Source of the DNA: Bacteroidales bacterium | Lineage (GTDB): Bacteria; Bacteroidota; Bacteroidia; Bacteroidales; JAGOPY01 | NCBI GenBank assembly: GCA_030638325.1 | Contig: DAOWEV010000210.1 | Location: 1 to 41,441, forward strand | Direction: 5' to 3' | DNA length: 41,441 nucleotides | Part shown: in pieces, positions 1 to 7,391 of the stretch | Position numbering within the stretch: the stretch's first letter is position 1 | Layout of the letters: each line of letters starts with the position of its first letter | Notes under the pieces: generated by a model | What the model saw: only the letters and a program-made list of their open reading frames with translations | What the model was told of the DNA's origin: nothing | Database searches by the model: none | Made by a program: the position numbers and the translations under genes

Positions 1-78
1 AAGGGGAATAAGGGTATAAAGGTATAAGGGTATAAGGGGTATAAAGGTATAAGGGTATAAGGGGTATAAAGGTATAGG
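1..78. repeat. Tandem array of 8-9 bp GGTATAA units
   Basis: Units GGGTATAA, AGGTATAA and GGGGTATAA succeed each other, with a super-period of about 25 bp repeated nearly three times. The array is cut by the window start. No gene is visible between 1 and 270; the stretch holds this array, the 9-bp array at 88-158 and the 7-bp array at 185-219. Confidence 0.9.
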
Positions 79-87
79 AGTGCCGTT

Positions 88-158
88 CCCCTATTTCCCC
101 TATTTCCCCTATTTCCCCTATTTCCCTTATTCCCCCTATTCCCCCTATTCCCCCATTG
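88..158. repeat. Tandem array of 9-bp CCCCTATTT units
   Basis: Eight near-identical units (CCCCTATTT four times, then CCCTTATT, CCCCCTATT twice, CCCCCATTG). It is pyrimidine-rich on this strand and faces the purine-rich GGTATAA array just upstream. It is one of the few arrays here whose period is not 7 or 8. Confidence 0.9.
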
Positions 159-184
159 CAGCTTGCGGGTTGCAAAATGAAACT

Positions 185-219
185 CGTAACCCGTAACTCG
201 TATCCCATAACCCGTAAAT
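185..219. repeat. Heptamer array CGTAACC/CGTAACT
   Basis: Five consecutive 7-bp units: CGTAACC, CGTAACT, CGTATCC, CATAACC, CGTAAAT. The same words recur at 30816-30843, where they continue in phase from a TGCAACC array. Confidence 0.85.
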
Positions 220-259
220 AAAATCCTGACAATAATTCAACCAATTTGCAAATTCTTTG

Positions 260-268
260 TACTTTTGC
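260..268 (+). promoter_or_regulatory. Bacteroidota -7 promoter element for the SRP RNA
   Basis: TACTTTTGC fits the Bacteroidota -7 consensus TAnnTTTGC exactly and ends about 3 nt before the predicted 5' end of the SRP RNA. A -33 TTTG at canonical spacing is not obvious. Confidence 0.7.
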
Positions 269-270
269 AG

Positions 271-372
271 CGGGTAAGTCTTATGCGACCAGCTCCCGCT
301 GAATCCCCCCAGGTCCGGAAGGAAGCAAGGGTAGGCGGTTGTAGCGGTGCGACATAAGTAGCTTACCCTTTT
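271..372 (+). ncRNA. ffs: Bacterial small signal recognition particle RNA (4.5S-type)
   Basis: The conserved SRP RNA apical core CAGGTCCGGAAGGAAGCA is present at 310-327 (GNAR tetraloop GGAA and Ffh-binding bulge). Terminal strands GGGTAAG (272-278) and CTTACCC (362-368) pair, as do flanking TTATG/CATAA strands, giving one long hairpin of about 100 nt without an Alu domain, as in Gram-negative SRP RNAs. A T6 run at 369-374 follows the closing stem and probably serves as the terminator. It works with Ffh and FtsY (not in this window) in co-translational membrane targeting. A perfect -7 element lies just upstream. Confidence 0.95.
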
Positions 373-404
373 TTACTGAATATTCTTTGTAATTATACAT
401 ACTC

Positions 405-1013
405 ATGCTTTTAAAGATCTACCCCGACAATCCCAGCCAGAGGCTCATTCGGACAGTTATGGAATGTCTGAGCAATAATGGTATTGTGATCTTTCCAACA
501 GACACCATCTATGCCCTGGGATGTAATATTTTCAGTCCGAAAGCAATCGACAGGATTGCAAAGATCAAGGGAACCAAAAAAGAGAAAGCCAATTTCTCCT
601 TTTTGTTCTATGATCTGAGTCAACTCTCAGACTTCACCAAACCTCTCAGCAATGAAGTATTTAAGTTAATGAGACAGACGCTGCCCGGACCGTTTACATA
701 CATTCTTGAGGCCAGCAACAAAGTTCCCAAGATCTTCCACAACCGTAAAAAAACCCTCGGTGTCAGGATACCTGAAAACAACATCATCAGCGAGATCATC
801 CAGGAACTGGGCAATCCTTTGATGTCTACATCCATACGTGATGAAGATGAGATACTGGAATACACGACCGATCCTGAACTCATTTATGAAAAATACCGGC
901 ACCTGGTCGATATTGTCATCGACGGTGGTTATGGCGACAACCAGCCATCCACAGTGATCGACTGTACCGGTGGTGAGATCGAGATGATCAGGGAAGGGAA
1001 AGGGAGACTGTAG
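405..1013 (+). CDS. YciO/TsaC/Sua5-family protein (L-threonylcarbamoyladenylate synthase family)
   Basis: This 202-aa protein has the YrdC/Sua5 fold: the PTDTIYALGC nucleotide-binding stretch near residues 31-40, LPGPFTYIL near 93-101, GVRIPEN near 118-124, STSIRDEDE near 141-149 and STVIDC near 182-187. Family members make threonylcarbamoyl-AMP from threonine, bicarbonate and ATP for the t6A37 modification of ANN-decoding tRNAs. The N-terminus (IYPDNPSQRLI) and overall length resemble E. coli YciO more than TsaC, and the KxR...SxN signature of TsaC/Sua5 is not intact (KGTKKEKAN here). It may therefore be a YciO-type paralogue; which one supplies t6A cannot be decided here. It starts 30 nt after the SRP RNA terminator. 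A heptamer array begins 7 nt after the stop. Confidence 0.9.
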   Translation: MLLKIYPDNPSQRLIRTVMECLSNNGIVIFPTDTIYALGCNIFSPKAIDRIAKIKGTKKEKANFSFLFYDLSQLSDFTKPLSNEVFKLMRQTLPGPFTYILEASNKVPKIFHNRKKTLGVRIPENNIISEIIQELGNPLMSTSIRDEDEILEYTTDPELIYEKYRHLVDIVIDGGYGDNQPSTVIDCTGGEIEMIREGKGRL

Positions 1014-1019
1014 GCAGTT

Positions 1020-1050
1020 GATTAACGATTAACGATTAACGATTAACGAT
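1020..1050. repeat. Heptamer array GATTAAC
   Basis: Four perfect GATTAAC units plus a partial one, starting 7 nt after the upstream stop codon. Shorter copies occur at 6310-6340 and 7340-7355. Each unit contains TAA. Confidence 0.9.
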
Positions 1051-1135
1051 TTTAGATTTTTAAATTACCAGGTAAATCATTCACACTCTGAAATAAATCG
1101 AAGGGATGGGAAAGATAAAAATTTCTGATTTGCTT

Positions 1136-1167
1136 ATTGCCAACTCAAAAAATCATCTTATCTTTGC
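1136..1167 (+). promoter_or_regulatory. Promoter of tRNA-Lys
   Basis: TATCTTTGC (1159-1167) is a perfect Bacteroidota -7 element, and ATTG at 1136-1139 lies 19 nt upstream in the -33 position. The tRNA begins 18 nt downstream. Confidence 0.75.
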
Positions 1168-1184
1168 ACCCGCTTTTCAGGAAA

Positions 1185-1257
1185 GATTCCGTAGCTCAGC
1201 TGGTAGAGCAACGGCCTTTTAAGCCGTGGGCCCTGGGTTCGAATCCCAGCGGGATCA
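1185..1257 (+). tRNA. tRNA-Lys (anticodon TTT)
   Basis: A 73-nt cloverleaf. The acceptor strands GATTCCG/CGGGATC pair with one G-U and the discriminator is A. The D arm contains GCTCAGCTGGTAGAGC. The anticodon stem ACGGC/GCCGT encloses CTTTTAA with anticodon TTT at 1218-1220. The T arm is CTGGG/TTCGAAT/CCCAG. The 3' CCA is not encoded. It reads AAA and AAG codons. Confidence 0.97.
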
Positions 1258-1284
1258 CTTTTCAGATGACATTTCCGAAAAATC

Positions 1285-1354
1285 AGAGACGAGGCGGCGC
1301 CTCGTCTCTACATAATTTTCAAACAAAATCTTCAGATGGGGGCATTGCCCCCAT
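1285..1354. repeat. Two REP-like palindromes after tRNA-Lys
   Basis: A perfect 11-bp stem AGAGACGAGGC/GCCTCGTCTCT with a GGC loop (1285-1309) is followed by an 8-bp stem ATGGGGGC/GCCCCCAT with an ATT loop (1336-1354). No T run follows the first, so it looks more like a dispersed REP palindrome than a terminator, although it could end the tRNA transcript. The ACATAATTTTC word between them (1310-1334) recurs at 2557-2581. The core GGCATTGCC also occurs, as GGCAATGCC, at about 22193 and 25842. Confidence 0.75.
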
Positions 1355-1374
1355 ACCTCCAAATAACTAAAATG

Positions 1375-2301
1375 TCAATTGTCTTTAAGGCACCGGACAG
1401 GAAAACCGGATTCCTTATCAAGGTGGTTGTACCGGCCAATTCCTGATATATGGTAAGCCAAATGCCGGGTCCACGCGCTGCTACTATTGAACTCAACAGA
1501 AGACCAAAAGTCGGTGCGGCGACCCATGGCGTCGAAATTAGTATTGGCGTTGCGGTAACCGGTAGACAACGCGGAAAAGCCATACAAATCAGTACCATTG
1601 CCGCCTGAAATCCAGCCACTGGTAGATTTCAAATTTAGACCGGCATCAAGGCCGCGCAACCCTAAGCTATCCCATTCAGGATCTCCTACTCCATAATAAC
1701 TGTCAACCGTGCCTTCCAGCACCTTCCACTCCTCGTCTGTAGCGATATGCTATCCTGGTGGGCAAATTCCCTGTATGGCTGTATCAGTTGAATATCCCAT
1801 CATCTCATTCCAGGTATAGAAAGCACCATAAATACTACAATTCGAGGTGTTGTTTGCGTAACAATATTTTTCAATGGTATCATTGTTTGTCGGTGTTGAG
1901 CTTCCCGGAATGAATATCCCGACATTCAGGTTTTCGGCTATCCAGCATTGGGTGCCAATCTGAACTGTTGAATATGATTGTCCTTCATAGTCTACACTAT
2001 CTCCGCATTGCCAGTCGTAAATTGTATCGTTTGGATTGATATCGAAAGACAACCACCTTGAACCATCAAGATACCAGAAATCCAAAGAATCAGTATTGAA
2101 GATCAATAAACCGGTTGAAGGATTGCTGATGTATCTTTGTTCCCAGGTGGTCATCCTGGATAGAAGAAATCCTCTGGAAGAAGACTTTACATCAAGCATG
2201 GCAGAACTGTCAGGCGCACTGCCATTAGTGTTTATGCCCACCTGGGCAATTGCCGATAATGATAGCATGAGGGCCATCCCTATAACAGATACTATTTTCA
2301 T
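1375..2301 (-). pseudogene. FISUMP-domain surface protein interrupted by one amber codon
   Basis: The first 183 codons give a signal peptide (cleavage likely near AIAQ), then VGINTNGSAPDSSAMLDVKS, a leader typical of Bacteroidota surface or adhesin-like proteins, then TVQIGTQCWIAENLNVG, the start of a Fibrobacter succinogenes major paralogous (FISUMP) domain. Codon 184 (1750-1752) is TAG, exactly where family members have the W of GICPPGWH. The same frame continues without a shift through HIATDEEWKVLEGTVDS, GTDLYGFSAL and FPVRCLKDN to a TGA at 1375-1377. The lesion is therefore a single TGG-to-TAG change in an otherwise complete gene of about 308 codons. It could be a recent pseudogene, a suppressed stop, or a sequencing error. 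The molecular role of FISUMP proteins is unknown; they are probably exported and surface-located. Confidence 0.85.
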
Positions 2302-2450
2302 GTTTGATTTGGTTATGCCTTTGAGATTCAGAAAGCGGTTAATTATTTATTACGAAAGGACTTTCAAAGGCAATCCCGGAACAGGCGTGAATCTCAATTA
2401 CAGATGTTCCGCAAAACACCATTTTCCAGTATTGAAAAAATCCTTCATCA

Positions 2451-2481
2451 CAAATATATAAAATTATATTGAATATGTCAA
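2451..2481 (-). promoter_or_regulatory. Promoter of the FISUMP gene
   Basis: On the minus strand TATATTTG (2451-2458) matches the -7 consensus, and TTG (2479-2481) lies 20 nt upstream as -33. The leader would be about 145 nt. Both this promoter and the gene lie inside the direct repeats at 1310-1334 and 2557-2581. Confidence 0.6.
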
Positions 2482-2556
2482 CACTTAAAATATAATTTAT
2501 GGATATAAATAAGGGGTTTGGATATGAAAATCCGGGAAACCCCGGGTTTTAACCCC

Positions 2557-2581
2557 ACATAATTTTCAAACAAAATTTTCA
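2557..2581. repeat. Direct repeat flanking the FISUMP gene (right copy)
   Basis: This copy, beginning ACATAATTTTCAAACAAAAT, matches 1310-1334 at 24 of 25 positions in the same orientation. The two copies bracket the FISUMP gene with its promoter. Each copy follows a GC-rich palindromic or near-palindromic stretch (GAGACGAGGC type on the left, CCGGGAAACCCCGGG at about 2532-2546 on the right). Confidence 0.75.
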
Positions 2582-2765
2582 TCTTCTTTTTTTTATTCTC
2601 ACTTTTGCAATCAAACAGATGTATGAGACAGTGATAATCCACCCAAAAAGAAGGTGGCTTTGATTTGCACTCTTTGGATACTGAATGATGGAAGGATGGA
2701 AAAATGGGATTGTTGAATAATGCCTGCCTGGACAGACGGACAGGGAATAATGGAAAAATAACTAA

Positions 2766-2950
2766 CTCCGTCCTTTAGGGCGGAGAAAAAAATAAGAATA
2801 ATAACCGGGCTTTAGCCCAAAACTTATAATTATGTCCTATGTAAGAATTCGGTTACACTGTGTTTGGGGTACTAAAAGTGTAGTTTCGAAAAGATTAAGG
2901 GCTAAAGCCTGAAATTTTTGATATCCTTATCCCCGGCATGAATGCCGGGG
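2766..2950 (+). mobile_element. REP/RAYT remnant: 26-codon stub of an IS200-like transposase between palindromes
   Basis: An ATG at 2832 opens a 26-codon frame beginning MSYVRIRLHCVWGTK, the characteristic N-terminus of IS200-like/REP-associated tyrosine transposases (Y1_Tnp). It then runs into non-homologous sequence and stops at 2912, so about 90% of the gene is missing. Four palindromes surround it: a 9-bp-stem hairpin from CTCCGTCCT (2766-2785), GGGCTTTAGCCC (2807-2818), its inverted near-copy GGGCTAAAGCC (2899-2909), and CCCCGGCAT/ATGCCGGGG (2931-2950). This is the layout of a REP element with a RAYT reduced by internal deletion. The rest of 2302-3055 contains no gene. Confidence 0.7.
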
Positions 2951-3055
2951 TTAGTCAATTATCTACGCATATTCCGGATGAACCATTTTCATCATGCATA
3001 GCAAAAAAAGAACATAACCACCATCAAAAAAGGTGAATTTCTGATTCAAATTAAT

Positions 3056-3820
3056 ATGACAAAAACCCTCTTAAAAAATTTCCTGAAGAAAATGGGGTAT
3101 GAGATCAGGAAAATCGACAAAACTGTAAATCCGGATGGCATACCCCTGGACATGACAGAACCAGCCTTTATCGACTTCTATAATAAGTGTAAAGATTATT
3201 CTGTTTGCTCGGTCGAACCTATGTATGCACTGTTCAAAGCCGTAGAATATATAGTCAGGAATAAAATAAACGGAGATCTTGTTGAATGTGGCGTTTATAA
3301 AGGCGGAAGTGCGATGATGATGGCCTATTCCCTGATGCATTTCAATGATACCAACAGAAAGATCTACCTCTATGACACCTTCGAAGGAATGTCGGAACCT
3401 ACTGATCATGACATTGATATTGAGGATCATTATGCCGGGGATCTTTTAAAAACCGGCAACCAAGAAGATAATGGCGTTTTATGCTACAGTCCCATCGAAG
3501 AAGTGAGAAGAAATATGGAATCTACCGGATACAATAAAGAAAACCTGGTATTTGTAAAAGGTAAAGTGGAAGATACTATCCCTAATAATATTTCCGAAAA
3601 GATAAGCCTCCTGAGACTGGATACTGACTGGTACGAATCAACTTACCATGAATTGGTCCATCTGTATCCTTTACTCGTGAAAGACGGAGTTCTTATCATA
3701 GATGATTACGGACACTGGAAAGGAGCGAGAAAAGCCGTGGACAAATATTTCAAATCCCGGTCTGTAAATATGTTATTGAACAGGGTGGATTATACCGTTC
3801 GTACCGGCATTAAAAAATAA
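3056..3820 (+). CDS. TylF/MycF-family SAM-dependent O-methyltransferase
   Basis: This 254-aa protein carries the TylF/macrocin O-methyltransferase pattern: the SAM-binding motif GDLVECGVYKGGSA (near 74-87), YDTFEGM (near 107-113), LRLDTDWYESTYHEL (near 186-200) with the metal-binding acidic residues, and GVLIIDDYGHW (near 211-221). Family members methylate sugar hydroxyls of antibiotics, and Bacteroidota homologues usually sit in polysaccharide gene sets. The position just upstream of ugd, uxs and rfbD fits a role in decorating a surface glycan, but the substrate cannot be read from sequence. The only upstream material is the degraded mobile remnant. Confidence 0.88.
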   Translation: MTKTLLKNFLKKMGYEIRKIDKTVNPDGIPLDMTEPAFIDFYNKCKDYSVCSVEPMYALFKAVEYIVRNKINGDLVECGVYKGGSAMMMAYSLMHFNDTNRKIYLYDTFEGMSEPTDHDIDIEDHYAGDLLKTGNQEDNGVLCYSPIEEVRRNMESTGYNKENLVFVKGKVEDTIPNNISEKISLLRLDTDWYESTYHELVHLYPLLVKDGVLIIDDYGHWKGARKAVDKYFKSRSVNMLLNRVDYTVRTGIKK

Positions 3821-3821
3821 G

Positions 3822-3855
3822 TTGGTGTGGAAACACGGTTTTATCCTATTTTTGC
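3822..3855 (+). promoter_or_regulatory. Promoter upstream of ugd
   Basis: TATTTTTGC (3847-3855) is a perfect -7 element with TTG at 3822-3824 about 22 nt upstream. Transcription would start near 3859, so the TGTAAAY heptamer array forms the 5' leader of ugd. Confidence 0.6.
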
Positions 3856-3890
3856 GTTTCTGAATTATTATTATAAGTCAGCTTGTATAT

Positions 3891-3939
3891 TGTACATTGT
3901 AAATTGTAAACTGTAAATTGTAAACTGTAAACTGTAAAT
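3891..3939. repeat. Heptamer array TGTAAAT/TGTAAAC in the ugd leader
   Basis: Seven consecutive 7-bp units: TGTACAT, then TGTAAAT and TGTAAAC variants. It ends 24 nt before the ugd ATG. Each of the last six units contains TAA. Confidence 0.9.
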
Positions 3940-3963
3940 TACAGGCAACTAACAATCAACAAA

Positions 3964-5274
3964 ATGAAAATAACAATTGTCGGAACCGGATATGTCGGCC
4001 TTGTAACAGGAGCCTGTTTTGCGGAGGTTGGTATCGATGTTACATGTGTTGATATTGATGAGAGAAAGATAGAGAACCTCAGGAAAGGAGTTATTCCGAT
4101 CTTTGAACCAGGCCTGGAAGAAATTGTCATTCGTAATATTGAGAAAGGCCGGCTGCATTTCACGACTGAACTGAAATCCTCACTGAAAGATACTGAGGTT
4201 ATCTTCAGCGCTGTCGGCACACCCCCCGATGAGGATGGCAGCGCCGACCTGAAATATGTTCTGGATGTTGCAAGGGAAGTCGGCAGGAACATGAATGGAT
4301 ACGTGCTGATAGTCACAAAAAGCACCGTTCCGGTGGGCACTGCAAAACGCGTTAAAGAAGCCATGCAGGAAGAGCTGGATGCGCGTGGCGAAAATCTTTC
4401 TTTCGATGTGGCCTCAAATCCTGAGTTCCTTAAAGAAGGAGCAGCCGTTGACGACTTCCTGAGGCCGGACCGTATAGTGATCGGGATTGAGTCTGAACGT
4501 GCTGAGGAGATCATGAGCAAACTGTATAAGCCGTTTACACTGAATGGGCATCCTGTGATCTTCATGGACATCGCATCCGCTGAGATGACCAAATATGCAG
4601 CCAATGCTATGCTGGCAACCAGGATCAGTTTTATGAACGATATTGCCAACCTGTGTGAAATTATCGGGGCTGATGTTGATAAAGTACGGAAAGGCATTGG
4701 CAGCGATCCCCGGATCGGCCATAAATTCATTTACCCGGGTATCGGTTATGGCGGATCGTGCTTCCCGAAAGATGTAAAAGCGCTCATAAAATCCGCAGAT
4801 GAAAACGGGTACAGCATGCGGATATTGAAATCCGTAGAGGATGTTAACGATGATCAGAAGTCAGTGTTATTCAATAAAGCCGTTCGACATTTCAAGGGAG
4901 ACCTGAAAGGGAAAACAATTGCTCTCTGGGGCCTCTCTTTCAAACCGCAGACTGATGATATGCGGGAAGCGCCTTCACTGGTGCTCATAGATAAATTCCT
5001 GAAAGCCGGTTGCAAAGTGAAAGCCTACGACCCGGTAGCCATGAAAGAAGCCAGGCGGATCATAGGCGACAGCATTACCTATTGCCGGGATCAGTACGAA
5101 GCCCTGGAAGGCGCCGATTGTTTGCTGCTAATCACTGAATGGAAGGAATTCAGGATCCCCAATCTGAAGGTCATGAAAGAAAAGATGCAAAGCCCGGTCA
5201 TTTTCGACGGCCGTAATATTTATGATGTTCAGGAAATGAAGGAAATGGGATTCGCCTATTACCGGATCGGGTAA
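3964..5274 (+). CDS. ugd: UDP-glucose 6-dehydrogenase
   Basis: This 436-aa enzyme oxidises UDP-glucose to UDP-glucuronate with two NAD+. The N-terminal Rossmann motif VGTGYVGLVTGACFAEVG (6-23), SNPEFLKEGAAVDDF (151-165) and the catalytic loop GIGYGGSCFPKDVKAL with the thiol nucleophile Cys266 are all intact, and length is normal for the family. Downstream uxs uses its product, so the two form a UDP-glucose to UDP-xylose route. Its own promoter lies at 3822-3855 and its leader carries a heptamer array. Confidence 0.97.
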   Translation: MKITIVGTGYVGLVTGACFAEVGIDVTCVDIDERKIENLRKGVIPIFEPGLEEIVIRNIEKGRLHFTTELKSSLKDTEVIFSAVGTPPDEDGSADLKYVLDVAREVGRNMNGYVLIVTKSTVPVGTAKRVKEAMQEELDARGENLSFDVASNPEFLKEGAAVDDFLRPDRIVIGIESERAEEIMSKLYKPFTLNGHPVIFMDIASAEMTKYAANAMLATRISFMNDIANLCEIIGADVDKVRKGIGSDPRIGHKFIYPGIGYGGSCFPKDVKALIKSADENGYSMRILKSVEDVNDDQKSVLFNKAVRHFKGDLKGKTIALWGLSFKPQTDDMREAPSLVLIDKFLKAGCKVKAYDPVAMKEARRIIGDSITYCRDQYEALEGADCLLLITEWKEFRIPNLKVMKEKMQSPVIFDGRNIYDVQEMKEMGFAYYRIG

Positions 5275-5347
5275 TAGAAGCTCAAAGACTCAAGAAAATT
5301 CTTAAAATTGACTGTTTTTAACGACACTAGTCTTTAATCAAAATCTT

Positions 5348-6286
5348 ATGAAGAAGCGCATTCTGGTAACAGGCGGGGCCGGTTTTCTCGGATCTCACCT
5401 ATGCGAAAAGCTCCTGGACGAAGGCCATGAAGTCATCTCACTCGATAACTATTTCACAGGGAACAAAATGAATATTGTCCACCTGCTTGACAATCCCTTT
5501 TTTGAGGCCGTGCGGCACGACGTAACCATGCCGTTTTTTATCGAAGTTGATGAAATCTACAACCTGGCTTGCCCGGCTTCCCCAGTACACTATCAGTACA
5601 ATCCAATCAAAACCATAAAAACCTCAGTTTCCGGGGCCATCAACATGCTGGGGCTGGCCAAGCGGATCAAAGCCAGGATATTACAAGCATCTACCAGCGA
5701 AGTTTATGGAGACCCGCAGGTGCATCCCCAGACGGAGGATTACTGGGGTCATGTGAACCCAATCGGTACCAGGGCATGTTATGACGAAGGCAAAAGATGT
5801 GCAGAATCATTGTTTATGAATTACCATATCCAGAACAAGGTCAGGATCAAGATCATGCGTATCTTTAATACATATGGCCCGAGGATGCACCCGAACGACG
5901 GCCGGGTAGTCTCTAACTTCATTGTGCAAGCACTCAAGAATGAAGATATTACCATTTACGGGGATGGTTCACAAACCAGGAGCTTTTGCTATGTGGATGA
6001 CCTCATTGCAGGTATGATACGCTTCATGGAATCCGGGGAAGAATTCATTGGCCCCGTTAATATTGGGAACCCCGACGAATTTACCATTCTTGAACTCGCT
6101 CAGAAGGTGATCGGCCTTACCGGCTCCCGGTCCAGGCTTGTCTATGCACCCCTGCCGGAAGATGATCCCATGCAAAGGCAACCCAATATAAGCCTTGCCA
6201 AAAAGGAACTTGACTGGGAACCTGTGATCAAGCTGGAAGAGGGACTTTTAAAGACCATTGAATATTTCACCCGGATTATTTCTTAA
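5348..6286 (+). CDS. UDP-glucuronate decarboxylase (UDP-xylose synthase)
   Basis: This 312-aa extended SDR protein has the NAD-binding motif GGAGFLGSH (9-17), the active-site S115/T116/S117 region in ASTSEVYGDP, and the catalytic Y145-x3-K149 in ACYDEGK. The sequences NLACPASPVHYQYNPIKT and IMRIFNTYGPRMHPNDGRVV are diagnostic of the UXS group rather than other epimerases. It converts UDP-glucuronate to UDP-xylose plus CO2 via a 4-keto intermediate. It follows ugd by 73 bp with no clear promoter or array between, so the two are probably co-transcribed. Confidence 0.95.
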   Translation: MKKRILVTGGAGFLGSHLCEKLLDEGHEVISLDNYFTGNKMNIVHLLDNPFFEAVRHDVTMPFFIEVDEIYNLACPASPVHYQYNPIKTIKTSVSGAINMLGLAKRIKARILQASTSEVYGDPQVHPQTEDYWGHVNPIGTRACYDEGKRCAESLFMNYHIQNKVRIKIMRIFNTYGPRMHPNDGRVVSNFIVQALKNEDITIYGDGSQTRSFCYVDDLIAGMIRFMESGEEFIGPVNIGNPDEFTILELAQKVIGLTGSRSRLVYAPLPEDDPMQRQPNISLAKKELDWEPVIKLEEGLLKTIEYFTRIIS

Positions 6287-6288
6287 CA

Positions 6289-6340
6289 CAGCACAAGGTT
6301 GCGAACAAATTGATTAACGATTAACGATTGTAGATTAACG
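6289..6340. repeat. Dispersed repeat with GATTAAC units, copy 1
   Basis: 6289-6326 matches 7318-7355 at 35 of 38 positions (it begins CAGCACAAGGTTGC and ends in GATTAAC units). The two copies bracket rfbD in the same orientation, each just after a gene. A further GATTAAC block follows here up to 6340. Confidence 0.85.
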
Positions 6341-6412
6341 ATTTAAGATTTATGGTATTATTAACTTTCGGATAGAAAATAATAAATAAGAAATAATAAA
6401 TAATAAATCAAA

Positions 6413-7267
6413 ATGAACATTCTTGTTACAGGCGGAAACGGACAGCTCGGGATGTCAATAAAAGACCTGGCTCATAGCTTCGATAACTACAGTTTTATCT
6501 TTACTGATATTGATGAACTGGACATCACGGACCTGAATGCCCTGCATCAATTCTTTTCAGATCACAGCATAGATATAATCCTGAATTGTGCTGCCTACAC
6601 AGCCGTCGACAAAGCTGAAACCGAATATAATCAGGCTTTGATGATCAATAGGGATGCTGTTCAGAACCTGGTTTTTATTGCAAACGATCATGATGTTTCA
6701 CTGATCCACGTTTCTACAGACTATGTTTTTGATGGAAGATCAAAGCGGCCTTACCTGGAATCAGACCCGGTTTCTCCCACTTCAGCATACGGAAGATCCA
6801 AGGTAGCTGGTGAGAAAATAATATTGGAGAGATCGCAGAATGCCGCGATTGTACGTACTGCCTGGCTGTACTCACCTTATGGGCAGAATTTCGTGAAAAC
6901 CATATTGAAAAAAGGTAAAGAACAGGGTGAGTTGAGGGTCGTCGCCGATCAGGTTGGTAGCCCGACCAGCGCTGCTGACCTGGCCAGTGCAATCCTGCAC
7001 CTTGCAAATGATATGCCCGAAGAGGGGGTTCAGATATATCATTACGCTAATGAAGGTGTCTGCAGTTGGTATGAATTTGCCATGGCGATCCTGGATATTG
7101 GAAATATAGCATGCAAGGTACATCCGGTCAAGTCTGAAGACTATCCGGTTCCTGCACCAAGACCCGCATACAGTGTAATGGATAAATCGAAAATCCAAAA
7201 TCATCTAAGACTGACTGTTCCTGCATGGCGTGAAAGCCTGGAAACATGCATTGATAATATGAAATAG
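6413..7267 (+). CDS. rfbD: dTDP-4-dehydrorhamnose reductase
   Basis: This 284-aa protein is an SDR enzyme of the RmlD type: nucleotide-binding GGNGQLG (7-13), NCAAYTAVDKAE (58-69), HVSTDYVFDG (99-108) and the catalytic Y126-x3-K130 in AYGRSK. It reduces dTDP-4-dehydro-L-rhamnose to dTDP-L-rhamnose. The other three rhamnose genes (rfbA, rfbB, rfbC) are not in this window, which is somewhat unusual because they are often clustered. A one-mismatch -7 element (TAACTTTCG, about 6362) could drive it. Confidence 0.93.
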   Translation: MNILVTGGNGQLGMSIKDLAHSFDNYSFIFTDIDELDITDLNALHQFFSDHSIDIILNCAAYTAVDKAETEYNQALMINRDAVQNLVFIANDHDVSLIHVSTDYVFDGRSKRPYLESDPVSPTSAYGRSKVAGEKIILERSQNAAIVRTAWLYSPYGQNFVKTILKKGKEQGELRVVADQVGSPTSAADLASAILHLANDMPEEGVQIYHYANEGVCSWYEFAMAILDIGNIACKVHPVKSEDYPVPAPRPAYSVMDKSKIQNHLRLTVPAWRESLETCIDNMK

Positions 7268-7317
7268 AGAATAGAACATCCCTGCACCCGTGCACCCAAA
7301 CACATAAACACCTATCG

Positions 7318-7388
7318 CAGAACAAGGCTGCAAACAAATTGATTAACGATTAACGGTAGGCGGTTGACGGTTGACGGTTGGCGGTGGG
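7318..7388. repeat. Dispersed repeat copy 2 running into heptamer array CGGTTGA
   Basis: 7318-7355 is the second copy of the 38-bp repeat at 6289-6326. It continues into five heptamers at 7354-7388: CGGTAGG, CGGTTGA, CGGTTGA, CGGTTGG, CGGTGGG. The CGGTTGA word recurs in inverted orientation (TCAACCG) at 35470-35497. Confidence 0.85.
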
Positions 7389-7391
7389 ATA

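Noticed and set aside
1137..1370. Possible 77-aa protein
   Set aside because: It runs straight through tRNA-Lys and the palindromes; composition is not protein-like.
1750..1752. Reassigned TAG codon (alternative genetic code)
   Set aside because: Other genes such as feoB, uvrA and the TPR gene end naturally at TAG, so general reassignment is unlikely.
3939..4730. Long minus-strand open frame of 263 codons
   Set aside because: It is antisense to ugd, low-complexity Ser/Ile-rich, and ugd on the plus strand has complete catalytic motifs.
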